Shown here: piece by piece, positions 8,890 to 16,491 of the stretch | Position numbering within the stretch: the stretch's first letter is position 1 | How the letters are laid out: every line of letters starts with the position of its first letter | Notes under the pieces: model-generated | What the model was told of the DNA's origin: nothing | What the model saw: only the letters and a program-made list of their open reading frames with translations | Databases searched by the model: none | Made by a program: the position numbers and the translations under genes | NCBI RefSeq assembly: GCF_025964975.1 | Contig: NZ_JAOPXV010000002.1 | Span: 1 to 33,797 of the forward strand | DNA length: 33,797 nt | DNA from: Nocardioides sp. | Lineage (GTDB): Bacteria; Actinomycetota; Actinomycetes; Propionibacteriales; Nocardioidaceae | Reading direction: 5' to 3'

Positions 8890-9273
8890 TCACGCGACGC
8901 AGAACTCGTTGCCTTCCGGGTCCAACATGACGACGTGTCCAAGGACTGTCCCGTAGTGCTCCTCGCGGACGACGGTGGCGCCGAGAGCAACAAGCTCGGG
9001 CACCTTGTCCCGGATCAGCTCTTCTCGGGCGGCCATGTCCCATGCCTCGTCGCCGGCAACACGGATGTCGATGTGGAGCCGGTTCTTGGCCGTCTTCGTC
9101 TCTGGCACGCGGAGCCATCCGATCGCCGGACCCTTGCCTTCGGGGTCGATGATCGATGCTCCATCGGGGTCTTCGTACCCCGGCTCAGGCACGTAGCCCA
9201 GCGCTGCTGCCCAGAAGGCGGCCAGCAGGTGTGGATCGTTGGCATCGCAACCCAAGGTCCAGTGACTTGTCAT
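8890..9273 (-). CDS. VOC-family (glyoxalase-like) protein
   Basis: 127 aa. The whole length is one VOC (vicinal oxygen chelate) module pair: the opening HWTLGCDANDPHLLAAFWAAALGY, here split as HWTLGC and AAFWAAALGY, is the Glyoxalase_6-like signature, followed by NRLHIDIRV and a C-terminal VVMLDPEGNEFCV strand. H-I-D near residue 67 and the DPEGNEF glutamate are the usual metal or binding positions. Such proteins are often resistance proteins or small-molecule lyases, but the specific reaction is unknown. It lacks a ribosome site; a -10 lies 6 nt upstream of ATG 9273, so it is probably leaderless. Confidence 0.85.
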   Translation of the reverse strand: MTSHWTLGCDANDPHLLAAFWAAALGYVPEPGYEDPDGASIIDPEGKGPAIGWLRVPETKTAKNRLHIDIRVAGDEAWDMAAREELIRDKVPELVALGATVVREEHYGTVLGHVVMLDPEGNEFCVA

Positions 9274-9279
9274 GACGGC

Positions 9280-9285
9280 AGGCTA
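9280..9285 (-). promoter_or_regulatory. -10 element TAGCCT for leaderless VOC gene
   Basis: On the minus strand TAGCCT is followed by 6 nt and then ATG 9273, the spacing expected when transcription starts at the start codon. Its TAG doubles as the stop of a possible 31-codon ORF. Confidence 0.5.
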
Positions 9286-9378
9286 GAAGGAGTTGCGGAT
9301 GAAACGCTTCCGCAAGAGCCGGGCAACTACGTCCGGCCAGGGCACGGTGGTGACGAGGGCGCGAGCGGTGGTGCGCAC
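9283..9378 (-). CDS. Possible 31-aa basic peptide
   Basis: Between the decarboxylase stop (9401) and the VOC start lies GTG 9378 with GGAG five bases upstream, opening a 31-codon frame: VRTTARALVTTVPWPDVV followed by ARLLRKRFIRNSF. The C-terminal half is basic and could form an amphipathic helix. Codons are mostly G/C-ending. Same strand as both neighbours, so it could be translated from the decarboxylase mRNA. I do not recognise it; it may also be a remnant of a longer gene. Confidence 0.3.
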   Translation of the reverse strand: MRTTARALVTTVPWPDVVARLLRKRFIRNSF

Positions 9379-9400
9379 GGGGGCTCCATTCGGGGGGTTG

Positions 9401-10774
9401 TCACCCTGCTGCGGCGGCGCGAAGTGCGTCGAGCGTGCGGTCAACGTCGCCGTCGGTCGTGGACCAGTTGCTGACCGAGATGCGCAGCACGGCCCGGTCG
9501 TGCCAGACCGAGCCACTGGTCCACGCGGTGCCGTCCGCCAACATCCGACGAACCACCTCCCGTGTGCGGGCATCGTCGCCGAAGACAGCGCACACCTGCG
9601 TGAAGACCACGTCGTTGAGGACCTCGGCACCGTCGATGGCCGCGATTCCGTCGGCGAACGTCCGAGCATGACCGGCCAGACCCTCCACCAGCTCGGCCAC
9701 CCCGCTGCGACCCAGCGACCGCAGCACTGCCCACACGGGGAACGCGCGCGCTCGGCGAGACAGTTCAGGGACCTTCTCGAACGGGTCGCCGGCATCGTCG
9801 TGGATCAGGTAGTCACCGTGCATCGACATCGCCGCCCGCAGGACGGCCGGGTCGCGCACGATCGCCAACCCACAGTCGTACGGCACGTTGAGCGTCTTGT
9901 GCGCATCGGTCGCCCAGGAGTCAGCTGCCTCGTAGCCGTCGACAAGGTGGCGGTATGCCGGACTGGCGCCGGCGAAGAGCCCGAACGCGCCGTCCACGTG
10001 CACCCATGCGCCGTACTCGTGCGCAACCGCGATCGCCTCCACGAACGGGTCGTACGCCCCGGAGTGGACGTTGCCAGCCTGGAGGACCACCACCACCGGC
10101 CGCTCGTCACCGTCCCCCAGCATCCTGCGGAGCGCCACCGGGTCGATCCGGCCCTGATCGTCGGCCGGAACGAGCTCCGGCGCACCCAGGCCGAGGTAGC
10201 GCAGCACGAGATCGACCGAGTCGTGACGCTCCGTCCCTGCCAGGACTCGCACCCCCGGCGAGCCGACCAGTCCGTCCTGCCCGACGTCCCACCCCGCCCG
10301 GGCCAGCACCGCACCACGGGCGGCGGCCAGGCAGGTGAAGTTGGCCATGGTCCCACCGGTCACGAAGCCGACTGCGCTGCCCGGGTGAAGACCGAGCAGA
10401 TCGAGCACCCACGTCTCGGCGAGGTCCTCGACCGCGGTCGCCGCAGGAGTGACGGTGCGCAGCCCGGCGTTCTGGTCCCACGCCGAGGTCAACCAGTCCG
10501 CTGCCAACGCGGCTGGATGCGTGCCGCCGATCACGAACCCGAAGAACCGACCCGACGGCATCGCCGTCAGCCCGCCTTCCACCCCCTTCACCAGCAGGTC
10601 GACGACCCCCGCTGGATCGGTGGGCCCCGAGGGCAGCTCCGCGCCGAGCGCTGCAACCACGTCGGCGACCGATGCAGACGGGGACACAGCACGCTCATCC
10701 AGGCTGGCCAACCACGTCAAGGCGTGTTGATGCGCCCGGACGAGGGCCCCCTCGGACTCAGGAGTAGCCCTCAC
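9401..10774 (-). CDS. Group II PLP-dependent decarboxylase
   Basis: 457 aa from GTG 10774 (GGAAGG 10 nt upstream); a longer frame to 10837 has poorer N-terminal sequence. A fold-type I, group II decarboxylase of the aromatic amino acid, glutamate or diaminobutyrate class. Visible features: [11 protein letters not shown] (about 136-146) for phosphate binding, HVDGAFG with Asp 271 facing the pyridine nitrogen, and [13 protein letters not shown] with Lys 293 as Schiff-base lysine. The C-terminus carries [10 protein letters not shown], near the active-site closing region. Substrate cannot be assigned: the family ranges from L-tyrosine and tryptophan to aspartate. It is divergent from the collagen-like gene. 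Confidence 0.88.
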   Translation of the reverse strand: MRATPESEGALVRAHQHALTWLASLDERAVSPSASVADVVAALGAELPSGPTDPAGVVDLLVKGVEGGLTAMPSGRFFGFVIGGTHPAALAADWLTSAWDQNAGLRTVTPAATAVEDLAETWVLDLLGLHPGSAVGFVTGGTMANFTCLAAARGAVLARAGWDVGQDGLVGSPGVRVLAGTERHDSVDLVLRYLGLGAPELVPADDQGRIDPVALRRMLGDGDERPVVVVLQAGNVHSGAYDPFVEAIAVAHEYGAWVHVDGAFGLFAGASPAYRHLVDGYEAADSWATDAHKTLNVPYDCGLAIVRDPAVLRAAMSMHGDYLIHDDAGDPFEKVPELSRRARAFPVWAVLRSLGRSGVAELVEGLAGHARTFADGIAAIDGAEVLNDVVFTQVCAVFGDDARTREVVRRMLADGTAWTSGSVWHDRAVLRISVSNWSTTDGDVDRTLDALRAAAAG

Positions 10775-10891
10775 CTCATCACGACCTTCCAGGTCACCGC
10801 GTCCAGGGTGGCCACTCTCCACCGCCCTCGGCCCCACCGCAACTGCCGCGAACCCAGCTGCCGATTCACACCCGGTTGGTCCTGCACCTAC

Positions 10892-10897
10892 TACCTT
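10892..10897 (+). promoter_or_regulatory. -10 element TACCTT before GTG 10904
   Basis: TACCTT ends 6 nt before GTG 10904, fitting a leaderless start. AGGAGG immediately abuts the same GTG, too close to act as a normal ribosome site for it. Confidence 0.4.
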
Positions 10898-10903
10898 CAG
10901 GAG

Positions 10904-11947
10904 GTGATCACCGGCCCGCGCGCCCTCGCCTCGCTCTCTCTCGCAACTCTCGCCGTGGCAGCCGTCGCCGGCACTGCGGGCACGGCCGTCGCCGCGGAAC
11001 GACCGAACCAGGAGTGCCGCGTCATCAGCGCCTGTTCAGAGTCGAGACCGGGAACCTCCGCATCGTCCGCAAGGCCGCGCCGTGCCGCGCCAACGAGGAC
11101 CGCATCTGGGTTCGCGGGGTGGACCGCACGGGTCCCGCGGGTGCTGCCGGGCCTACGGGCGCGAGTGGTCCCACGGGTGCGACCGGAGGCATCGGGCCCA
11201 TCGGCGCAACCGGCGCGGCAGGGTCCACCGGGGCAACGGGCGCAGCGGGTGCACCCGGCGCCGCAGGTGCATCCGGTGCGCCAGGCACGGCCGGAGACAT
11301 CGGGCCGACCGGTCAGACCGGTCCCGCTGGTGCTCCGGGGCCGACCGGTTCGACCGGGCCGACCGGGCCGACCGGCGAGACCGGTCCTGTCGGCCCCGAA
11401 GGACCCCCCGGCCGCGACGGTGCCGACGGTTCCGGCGGCCCCGGCGCGATGCTGTCGAGCAGCACCGGCAGAGAAGTGCACACCCAGACCACCCCCGGCG
11501 CAGGGGAGGCGACCGTTGTCGTGCTCCCGATCAGCGGAACCGGCGCGGTCACCGACGTCGGCGTCGTCGGCGGCGCGATCAACGCGAGAGACAGCGCGGT
11601 CGGTGGCCTGACCCAGCCGATCACGGGCGACCGGGTCCTTACCGGCATCAACGGCTACTTCATGATGACCGATGGATTCAGCTTCGACCCTGAGATGCCC
11701 ACGCTCCCGGGTCCAGCCGTGGACGTCGTCGAACCAGTCCAACTACTTCAGCCCGGTCCCTGGGGCGACGTGCACCACGCCGGTCGACATCTCCTTCCCG
11801 GGGAGCATCGCGCACTGCTCGGCCACGGGGCTGTCGGTCCCACTCACCAACCAGACGCAGGCGATCCTGGTGGTCCGCTCCGAGAACAGGTCGGGGCTCC
11901 CGGAAGACCTGTTCGGCTACTGGTCAGCCGGCCTGCAGCTGTCCTGA
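10904..11947 (+). pseudogene. Collagen-like BclB-type surface protein, two frameshifts
   Basis: Three frames must be joined. Frame one (GTG 10904) gives a signal peptide ([20 protein letters not shown]...AVAA) and a mature start [13 protein letters not shown]. At TGTTC (11033-11037) one base appears missing: adding a T or C restores [13 protein letters not shown], then [17 protein letters not shown] and 35 Gly-X-Y triplets. A globular domain follows, until CCC at 11706-11708, where dropping one C restores PTLRVQ and the C-terminal end [18 protein letters not shown] to [10 protein letters not shown], stop TGA 11945. The C-terminal pattern ([17 protein letters not shown]) matches exosporium BclB-related proteins. 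The intact product would be about 347 aa and secreted. The indels cancel overall; pseudogene, recoding or base-call error are all possible. Confidence 0.72.
11131..11445 (+). repeat. 35 collagen Gly-X-Y triplets
   Basis: An uninterrupted run of 35 Gly-X-Y codon triplets, mostly [12 protein letters not shown] and GPA, starting [12 protein letters not shown] and ending [12 protein letters not shown]. Thr at Y and Ala at X or Y are typical of bacterial collagen-like proteins, where Thr is often glycosylated. At the DNA level it is a GGN CCN ACN-rich tract prone to slippage, although the two frameshifts lie outside it. Confidence 0.92.
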
Positions 11948-11953
11948 CGTCCA

Positions 11954-11975
11954 CTGCCGCCAGTCGTTGCGGCAG
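11954..11975 (+). terminator. 7-bp hairpin after the collagen-like gene
   Basis: CTGCCGC (11954-11960) and GCGGCAG (11969-11975) pair perfectly across an 8-nt loop, starting 7 bp past the stop codon. No T-tract. Its placement argues that the gene's 3' end is real, supporting the reading of the third frame to TGA 11947. Confidence 0.5.
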
Positions 11976-12121
11976 CATGTGAACAACGCTCAATGGCCTC
12001 GCGTCGGGCTCCGCTGCTCGATCGCAGCAGACCGGCGGAAATCGGAGTACGTTGGCGGTGGCGAGAGTGGCCGCGCGGACCGTCCAGGCGGAACGCAACG
12101 TTGGCTCTTCTCCAGTATGCG

Positions 12122-12158
12122 AAGCCGCCTCCGAGGTACGCCCTTGGGTGGCGGTTTT
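12122..12158 (+). terminator. Two-tier hairpin with T-tract just upstream of the SDR start
   Basis: The outer stem AAGCCGCC (12122-12129) pairs with GGCGGTTT (12150-12157, one G-U). An inner stem CCGAGG (12131-12136) pairs with CCTTGG (12142-12147, one G-U), and TTTT (12155-12158) closes it. This is the best intrinsic-terminator shape in the window. It ends only 21 nt before ATG 12180, so it either ends upstream transcription or acts as a leader attenuator for the reductase. Confidence 0.5.
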
Positions 12159-12179
12159 GCGTCCGGGCAAGATGCCACC

Positions 12180-12953
12180 ATGACCTCTGCAGGCGTCCCG
12201 ACCCCTCCCCGAGCAGTCCTCGTCACTGGTGCGTCCCGCGGCATCGGCGCCGCCATCGCCCGCGCGTTCGCGGAGAGGGGGGATCGGGTGGCCCTCCACT
12301 ACGGCTCGTCCGAGGAGAAGGCGGAGCTGGTTCGCGCTTCACTGTCCGGTGAGGGGCACATCACCGTCCAGGCGGACCTGACCAACGCCATGGACATCAA
12401 GACGGCCATCGACACCGCGGCCGAGCGGCTGGGTCGCCTCGACGTGCTCGTCAACAACGCGGGGGTGTTCCTCTCCCACCCGCCGCTCGAGGCGTCGTAC
12501 GACGAGTGGCAGAGCGCGTGGATGCAGACGATCGCCACCAACCTGACCGGCGCTGCCAATGCCACCTTCTGCGCGATCCCCCACCTGCGCGCCGCGGGTG
12601 GCGGGGCCGTCGTCAACGTGTCCAGCCGGGGCGCCTTCCGCGGCGAGCCCACGTGCCCCGCCTACGGGGCGTCCAAGGCCGGGATGAACGCCTTCGGGCA
12701 GTCGATGGCGTTGGCTCTGGCGCCACACGGCATCTCGGTCAGCACCGTCGCTCCTGGCTTCGTGGAGACCGAGATGGCGCGGGAGGTGCTCGACGGTCCG
12801 GACGGCGACGCCGTGCGGGCGCAGTCGCCGTTCGGCCGGGTCGCACATCCCGAAGAGGTGGCGGCTGCGGTGGTCTGGCTCGCGTCGCCGGAGGCACGGT
12901 TCTCGACCGGCACCATTGTCGACGTGAACGGGGCCTCCTACCTGCGCTCCTAG
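12180..12953 (+). CDS. SDR-family oxidoreductase (FabG-like)
   Basis: 257 aa classical short-chain dehydrogenase/reductase. Visible motifs: TGASRGIG (16-23) for NAD(P), NNAG (92-95), Asn 121, Ser 148/149, and YGASK with Tyr 162 and Lys 166, so the catalytic tetrad is complete. It ends FSTGTIVDVNGASYL, the usual SDR C-terminus. It would reduce a carbonyl or oxidise an alcohol; FabG-like 3-oxoacyl reduction is only one possibility. ATG 12180 directly precedes the family N-terminus; a longer frame to 11967 runs through a hairpin and non-coding-looking sequence. The ribosome site is weak. Confidence 0.9.
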   Translation: MTSAGVPTPPRAVLVTGASRGIGAAIARAFAERGDRVALHYGSSEEKAELVRASLSGEGHITVQADLTNAMDIKTAIDTAAERLGRLDVLVNNAGVFLSHPPLEASYDEWQSAWMQTIATNLTGAANATFCAIPHLRAAGGGAVVNVSSRGAFRGEPTCPAYGASKAGMNAFGQSMALALAPHGISVSTVAPGFVETEMAREVLDGPDGDAVRAQSPFGRVAHPEEVAAAVVWLASPEARFSTGTIVDVNGASYLRS

Positions 12954-13041
12954 CGGGGTCCGTCCCGGGGCCGATTAACGCAACGGTCCGCTGGCCTAAA
13001 TCTGCAGGTGAGCGTGCGGATTCTTCCCGCGCACCCCCGAC

Positions 13042-13070
13042 GTGACGGACGTCATTCCGCGGCCTAGACT
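13042..13070 (+). promoter_or_regulatory. Probable nuo operon promoter
   Basis: GTGACG (13042-13047) and TAGACT (13065-13070) are each 4/6 matches to -35 and -10 with exact 17-nt spacing. Transcription would start near 13077, giving an 80-nt leader before nuoA. A 12-bp inverted repeat, TGACGGACGTCA (13043-13054), overlaps the -35 and could be an operator. It is the only good promoter seen before the operon. Confidence 0.6.
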
Positions 13071-13157
13071 GTGGGCCGCGCCACTCGTGAAGCAGTTCAC
13101 AAGGTCACGCACGACGTCGTCAAGGACGTCGGCGAGGCGAGAAGGAAGGAACGCAGG

Positions 13158-13517
13158 ATGGAGCTCTACACGCCAGTACTGGCGTTGGCCCTCCTGGCAG
13201 CAGGGTTCGCGGTCTTCTCCGTGATCATGAGTGCCGCCATCGGGCCCAAGCGCGACAACCGGGCCAAGCTTGACTCCTACGAGTGCGGCATCGAGCCGAC
13301 CCCGCAGCCCGTCGGCGGCGGCCGTGTCCCGGTGAAGTACTACATCACCGCGATGATGTTCATCGTCTTCGACATCGAGATCATCTTCCTCTACCCGTGG
13401 GCCGTCCACTTCGACGCCATGGGCTACTTCGGCCTCGTGGAGATGGTCCTCTTCATCGCCACTGTCTTCGTCGCCTACGCATACGTATGGCGCCGCGGCG
13501 GCCTGGAATGGGACTGA
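13158..13517 (+). CDS. nuoA: NADH-quinone oxidoreductase subunit A
   Basis: 119 aa membrane subunit of complex I with three helices (VLALALLAAGFAVFSVIM; YYITAMMFIVFDIEIIFLYP; VEMVLFIATVFVAYAYVW). The loop DSYECGIEP between helices 1 and 2 is the conserved NuoA signature near the quinone cavity. ATG 13158 has GGAAGGA about 7 nt upstream; an in-frame GTG at 13071 falls in the leader. First gene of the operon; followed by a 138-bp gap filled by a palindromic element. Confidence 0.96.
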   Translation: MELYTPVLALALLAAGFAVFSVIMSAAIGPKRDNRAKLDSYECGIEPTPQPVGGGRVPVKYYITAMMFIVFDIEIIFLYPWAVHFDAMGYFGLVEMVLFIATVFVAYAYVWRRGGLEWD

Positions 13518-13635
13518 GGCTCGCGATGCACTGCACCTGCCTGCGTTCTCCTCGGTCGTCGACCGCTCCGCTTCGCTCCGCACGAAGGTCGCCTTCCCTC
13601 GTCGGCCTTGGCATGCACAGCGCCTCGCGAGCCTC
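13516..13635. repeat. Palindromic element at the nuoA stop codon
   Basis: Perfect 11-bp terminal inverted repeats, GAGGCTCGCGA (13516-13526) and TCGCGAGCCTC (13625-13635), bound 98 bp. The left repeat begins with the GA of nuoA's TGA. Inside lie CGGTCG-T-CGACCG (13553-13565), GAAGG-TCG-CCTTC (13584-13596) and, on the minus strand, GGAGCGAAGCG, which also occurs on the plus strand in the nuoL/nuoM element. No ORF is evident. It separates nuoA and nuoB, genes that usually lie close together, so insertion is inferred. Confidence 0.75.
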
Positions 13636-13655
13636 AACGGAAGTGAAGTAACAAC

Positions 13656-14210
13656 ATGGGACTGGAAGAGAAGCTTCCGAGCGGCGTGCTGCTCACCACC
13701 GTGGAAGGCGTCGCCGGCTACATGCGCAAGGCGTCCTTCTGGCCGGCGACGTTCGGCCTGGCCTGCTGCGCCATCGAGATGATGACGACCGGCGGCCCGA
13801 AGTACGACCTGGCGCGCTTCGGCATGGAGGTCTTCCGGGCCAGCCCGCGACAGGCCGACCTGATGATCGTGGCCGGCCGCGTGAGCAACAAGATGGCTCC
13901 CGTCCTGCGCCAGATCTATGACCAGATGGCTGAGCCGAAGTACGTCCTCGCCATGGGTGTCTGCGCCAGCTCCGGCGGCATGTTCAACAACTACGCCATC
14001 GTCCAGGGCGTCGACCACATCGTCCCCGTCGACATCTACCTCCCCGGCTGCCCGCCGCGCCCGGAGATGCTGATCGACGCGATCCTCAAGCTCCACGACC
14101 AGGTCCAGGCGACCAAGCTCGGGTCCAACCGGATCGCCGAGATCGAGCAGCTGGAGACCGCTGCGCTCAAGGCGCTGCCGACGTCCCAGATGAAGGGGCT
14201 GCTGCGATGA
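13656..14210 (+). CDS. nuoB: NADH-quinone oxidoreductase subunit B
   Basis: 184 aa peripheral-arm subunit carrying cluster N2, the last iron-sulfur centre before quinone. The tandem Cys 37-Cys 38 ([11 protein letters not shown]), Cys 103 (MGVCASSGG) and Cys 132 ([10 protein letters not shown]) supply all four ligands. Ribosome site GGAAG is somewhat far (12 nt) from ATG 13656. The stop TGA overlaps the nuoC start as ATGA. Confidence 0.97.
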   Translation: MGLEEKLPSGVLLTTVEGVAGYMRKASFWPATFGLACCAIEMMTTGGPKYDLARFGMEVFRASPRQADLMIVAGRVSNKMAPVLRQIYDQMAEPKYVLAMGVCASSGGMFNNYAIVQGVDHIVPVDIYLPGCPPRPEMLIDAILKLHDQVQATKLGSNRIAEIEQLETAALKALPTSQMKGLLR

Positions 14211-14267
14211 CCCCGACCGAGCCGAGCGAGGAACGAGCGAGCGACCGAGGGGTCGAACCAGAATTGA
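14207..14267 (+). repeat. Palindromic element, copy 1 (nuoB/nuoC junction)
   Basis: Starts at the nuoB/nuoC ATGA (14207-14210) and ends at TTGA (14264-14267), 57 bp later. Over 63 aligned bases it matches the nuoD/nuoE copy at 54 positions. The stem GACCCC (14209-14214) with GGGGTC (14249-14254) encloses a GAGCGA-rich loop. It is translated in frame as the first 19 residues of NuoC ([19 protein letters not shown]). Confidence 0.8.
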
Positions 14268-15085
14268 CCGACAATCCCACTGGACCCACCGCGGACAAGC
14301 CACCCCTCGACGGAGTGGCAGGCCGAGCGGTCGGACCCAACGCCACCACCGATCTCGAGAAGACGAAGTCCGAGCCGGAGCGGAAGCTGCTGGACCCCTC
14401 GACCGACCTGGTCACCGGCGATCAGTCGATCAGGCGCAGCGCCGGCACCCGCACGGGCATGTTCGGCGTCAGCGGCACCGGCGACACGTCCGGCTACGGC
14501 GGCGTCGTGGCGCCGATCATCTACCCCGGTGACGCCCAGCGCCCCTACGGCGGCTGGTTCGACGAGGTTGCCGACGCCCTGGAGGCGCGCCTCACCTCGA
14601 CCGACCTCGACGGCGCGATCGAGCGGGTCGTCGTCCACCGCGGTGAGATCACCTTCCACGTCCGCCGGCACGACCTGCCGTTCGTGGCCCAGATGCTGCG
14701 CGACGACGCAGACCTCCGCTTCGAGTTCTGCGCCAGTGTCAGCGGGGTCAACTACCCCGACGACGAGGGCCGCGAGATGCACGTCGTCTACCACCTGCTC
14801 TCGATGACCTTCAACCGGCGGATCCGCCTCGAGGTCACCTGCCCCGACGCCGACCCGCACGTCCCGAGCCTGGTGAGCGTCTATCCCACAGCCGACTGGC
14901 ACGAGCGCGAGACGTGGGACATGTTCGGCATCCAGTTCGACGGACACCCCTCCATGACCCGGATCCTGATGCCCGACGACTGGCCGGGTCACCCGCAGCG
15001 CAAGGACTACCCCTTGGGTGGCATCCCCGTCGAATACAAGGGCGGGTCCATCCCGCCGCCCGACCAGCGGAGGTCGTACTCGTGA
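14207..15085 (+). CDS. nuoC: NADH-quinone oxidoreductase subunit C
   Basis: 292 aa. The 30-kDa subunit core occupies about 105-280: [14 protein letters not shown], then [28 protein letters not shown], and the signature [19 protein letters not shown]. It docks with NuoD next to the quinone cavity. The first 100 residues are polar and probably disordered; the first 19 come from the palindromic element. ATG 14207 overlaps nuoB's stop and has AAGGGG 8 nt upstream; a TTG at 14264 marks where the gene may originally have begun. Stop overlaps nuoD as GTGA. Confidence 0.95.
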   Translation: MTPTEPSEERASDRGVEPELTDNPTGPTADKPPLDGVAGRAVGPNATTDLEKTKSEPERKLLDPSTDLVTGDQSIRRSAGTRTGMFGVSGTGDTSGYGGVVAPIIYPGDAQRPYGGWFDEVADALEARLTSTDLDGAIERVVVHRGEITFHVRRHDLPFVAQMLRDDADLRFEFCASVSGVNYPDDEGREMHVVYHLLSMTFNRRIRLEVTCPDADPHVPSLVSVYPTADWHERETWDMFGIQFDGHPSMTRILMPDDWPGHPQRKDYPLGGIPVEYKGGSIPPPDQRRSYS

Positions 15086-16434
15086 CCACCACGGACAACA
15101 GCAAGCAGGACGTGTACGCCGACCCCAGCGACACCAGCCAGGGCAAGGTCTTCACCGTCACCGGCCAGGACTGGGACTCCATCACCCAGGGCCTCGACGA
15201 CTCGGTCGAGGAACGCGTCGTGGTCAACATGGGTCCCCAGCACCCCTCGACCCACGGGGTGCTGCGGCTGATCCTCGAGCTCGACGGTGAGACGGTCACC
15301 GAGGCCCGCTGTGGCATCGGCTACCTCCACACCGGCATCGAGAAGAACATGGAATACCGCAACTGGGTGCAGGGCGTCACGTTCTGCACGCGGATGGACT
15401 ACCTCTCGCCGTTCTTCAACGAGGCGACGTACTGCCTCGGCGTCGAGCGCCTCCTTGACATCGAGGACGCCATCCCGGAGAAGGCGCAGGTCATGCGCGT
15501 CCTCCTGATGGAACTCAACCGCATCTCCTCGCACCTCGTCGCGATCGCCACCGGTGGCATGGAGATCGGCGCGCTCACGGTGATGACGATCGGCTTCCGC
15601 GAGCGCGAGCTCGTGCTCGACCTCTTCGAGCTCATCACCGGGCTCCGTATGAACCACGCGTTCATCCGTCCCGGTGGCGTCGCCCAGGACCTTCCTCCGG
15701 GAGCACTGGACGAGATCCGCGACTTCACCGCGCTGATGAAGAAGCGGCTGCCCGAATACGCCGACCTCTGCAACGCCAACCCGATCTTCAAGGCGCGTCT
15801 CGAGGGCGTCGGCCACCTCGACCTCGCCGGGTGCCTGGCGCTCGGGCTCTCCGGACCGCCGCTGCGCGCCACCGGCTACGCCTGGGACCTCCGCAAGTCC
15901 GAGCCCTACTCCGGCTACGAGGACTACGACTTCGACGTCATGACCTGGGACACCGCCGATGCCTACGGCCGCTTCCGGGTGCGCCTGGCCGAGATGCACG
16001 AGTCCCTCAAGATCATCGAGCAGGCCGCCGACCGGCTCGCCGGCCTCGAGGGCGCACCGGTCATGGTCGACGACAAGAAGGTCGCCTGGCCCAGCCAGCT
16101 GTCCATCGGCTCCGACGGCATGGGCCAGTCCCTCGACCACATCCGCCACATCATGGGTGAGTCGATGGAAGCCCTGATCCACCACTTCAAGCTGGTCACC
16201 GAGGGCTTCCGCGTCCCGGCCGGCCAGGCCTACGTCCCGGTCGAGTCGCCCCGTGGCGAGCTGGGCGCGCACCTCGTCTCCGACGGGGGCACCCGCCCGT
16301 TCCGCGCCCACTTCCGCGACCCGTCCTTCACCAACCTCCAGGCCACAAGCGTGATGAGCGAGGGCGGCATGATCGCCGACGTCATCGTCGCCATCGCCTC
16401 GATCGACCCCGTCATGGGAGGCGTGGACCGATGA
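15082..16434 (+). CDS. nuoD: NADH-quinone oxidoreductase subunit D
   Basis: 450 aa, the 49-kDa quinone-binding subunit, related to hydrogenase large subunits. [16 protein letters not shown] near residue 50 is the loop whose His and a Tyr later in the chain bind quinone. The C-terminal end [12 protein letters not shown] is the invariant terminus. GTG 15082 overlaps nuoC's stop (GTGA) and has GGAGG 8 nt upstream, which rules out the longer open frame. Stop overlaps nuoE as ATGA. Confidence 0.97.
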   Translation: MTTTDNSKQDVYADPSDTSQGKVFTVTGQDWDSITQGLDDSVEERVVVNMGPQHPSTHGVLRLILELDGETVTEARCGIGYLHTGIEKNMEYRNWVQGVTFCTRMDYLSPFFNEATYCLGVERLLDIEDAIPEKAQVMRVLLMELNRISSHLVAIATGGMEIGALTVMTIGFRERELVLDLFELITGLRMNHAFIRPGGVAQDLPPGALDEIRDFTALMKKRLPEYADLCNANPIFKARLEGVGHLDLAGCLALGLSGPPLRATGYAWDLRKSEPYSGYEDYDFDVMTWDTADAYGRFRVRLAEMHESLKIIEQAADRLAGLEGAPVMVDDKKVAWPSQLSIGSDGMGQSLDHIRHIMGESMEALIHHFKLVTEGFRVPAGQAYVPVESPRGELGAHLVSDGGTRPFRAHFRDPSFTNLQATSVMSEGGMIADVIVAIASIDPVMGGVDR

Positions 16435-16491
16435 GCCCGACAGAGCCAAGCGAGGCACGAGCGAGCGACCGAGGGCTCAAATCAGAAATGA
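16431..16491 (+). repeat. Palindromic element, copy 2 (nuoD/nuoE junction)
   Basis: Bounded by ATGA at 16431-16434 and ATGA at 16488-16491, again 57 bp apart. The stem GAGCCC (16433-16438) with GGGCTC (16473-16478) corresponds to GACCCC/GGGGTC in copy 1, a C-G to G-C swap that keeps pairing. Translated in frame as [19 protein letters not shown] ahead of the usual NuoE start. Confidence 0.8.

Noticed and set aside
10899..10909. Near-perfect Shine-Dalgarno AGGAGGTGATC
   Set aside because: No ATG, GTG or TTG follows at 5-10 nt in a useful frame; the sequence is the first codons of the collagen-like gene itself, so the match is probably fortuitous.
9293..11611. 772-codon plus-strand frame beginning after AGAAGGAG and ATG 9299
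   Set aside because: The ribosome-like site is good, but the translation is antisense to the PLP decarboxylase and non-protein-like; only its last part (from GTG 10904) is used, as the signal peptide of the collagen-like gene.
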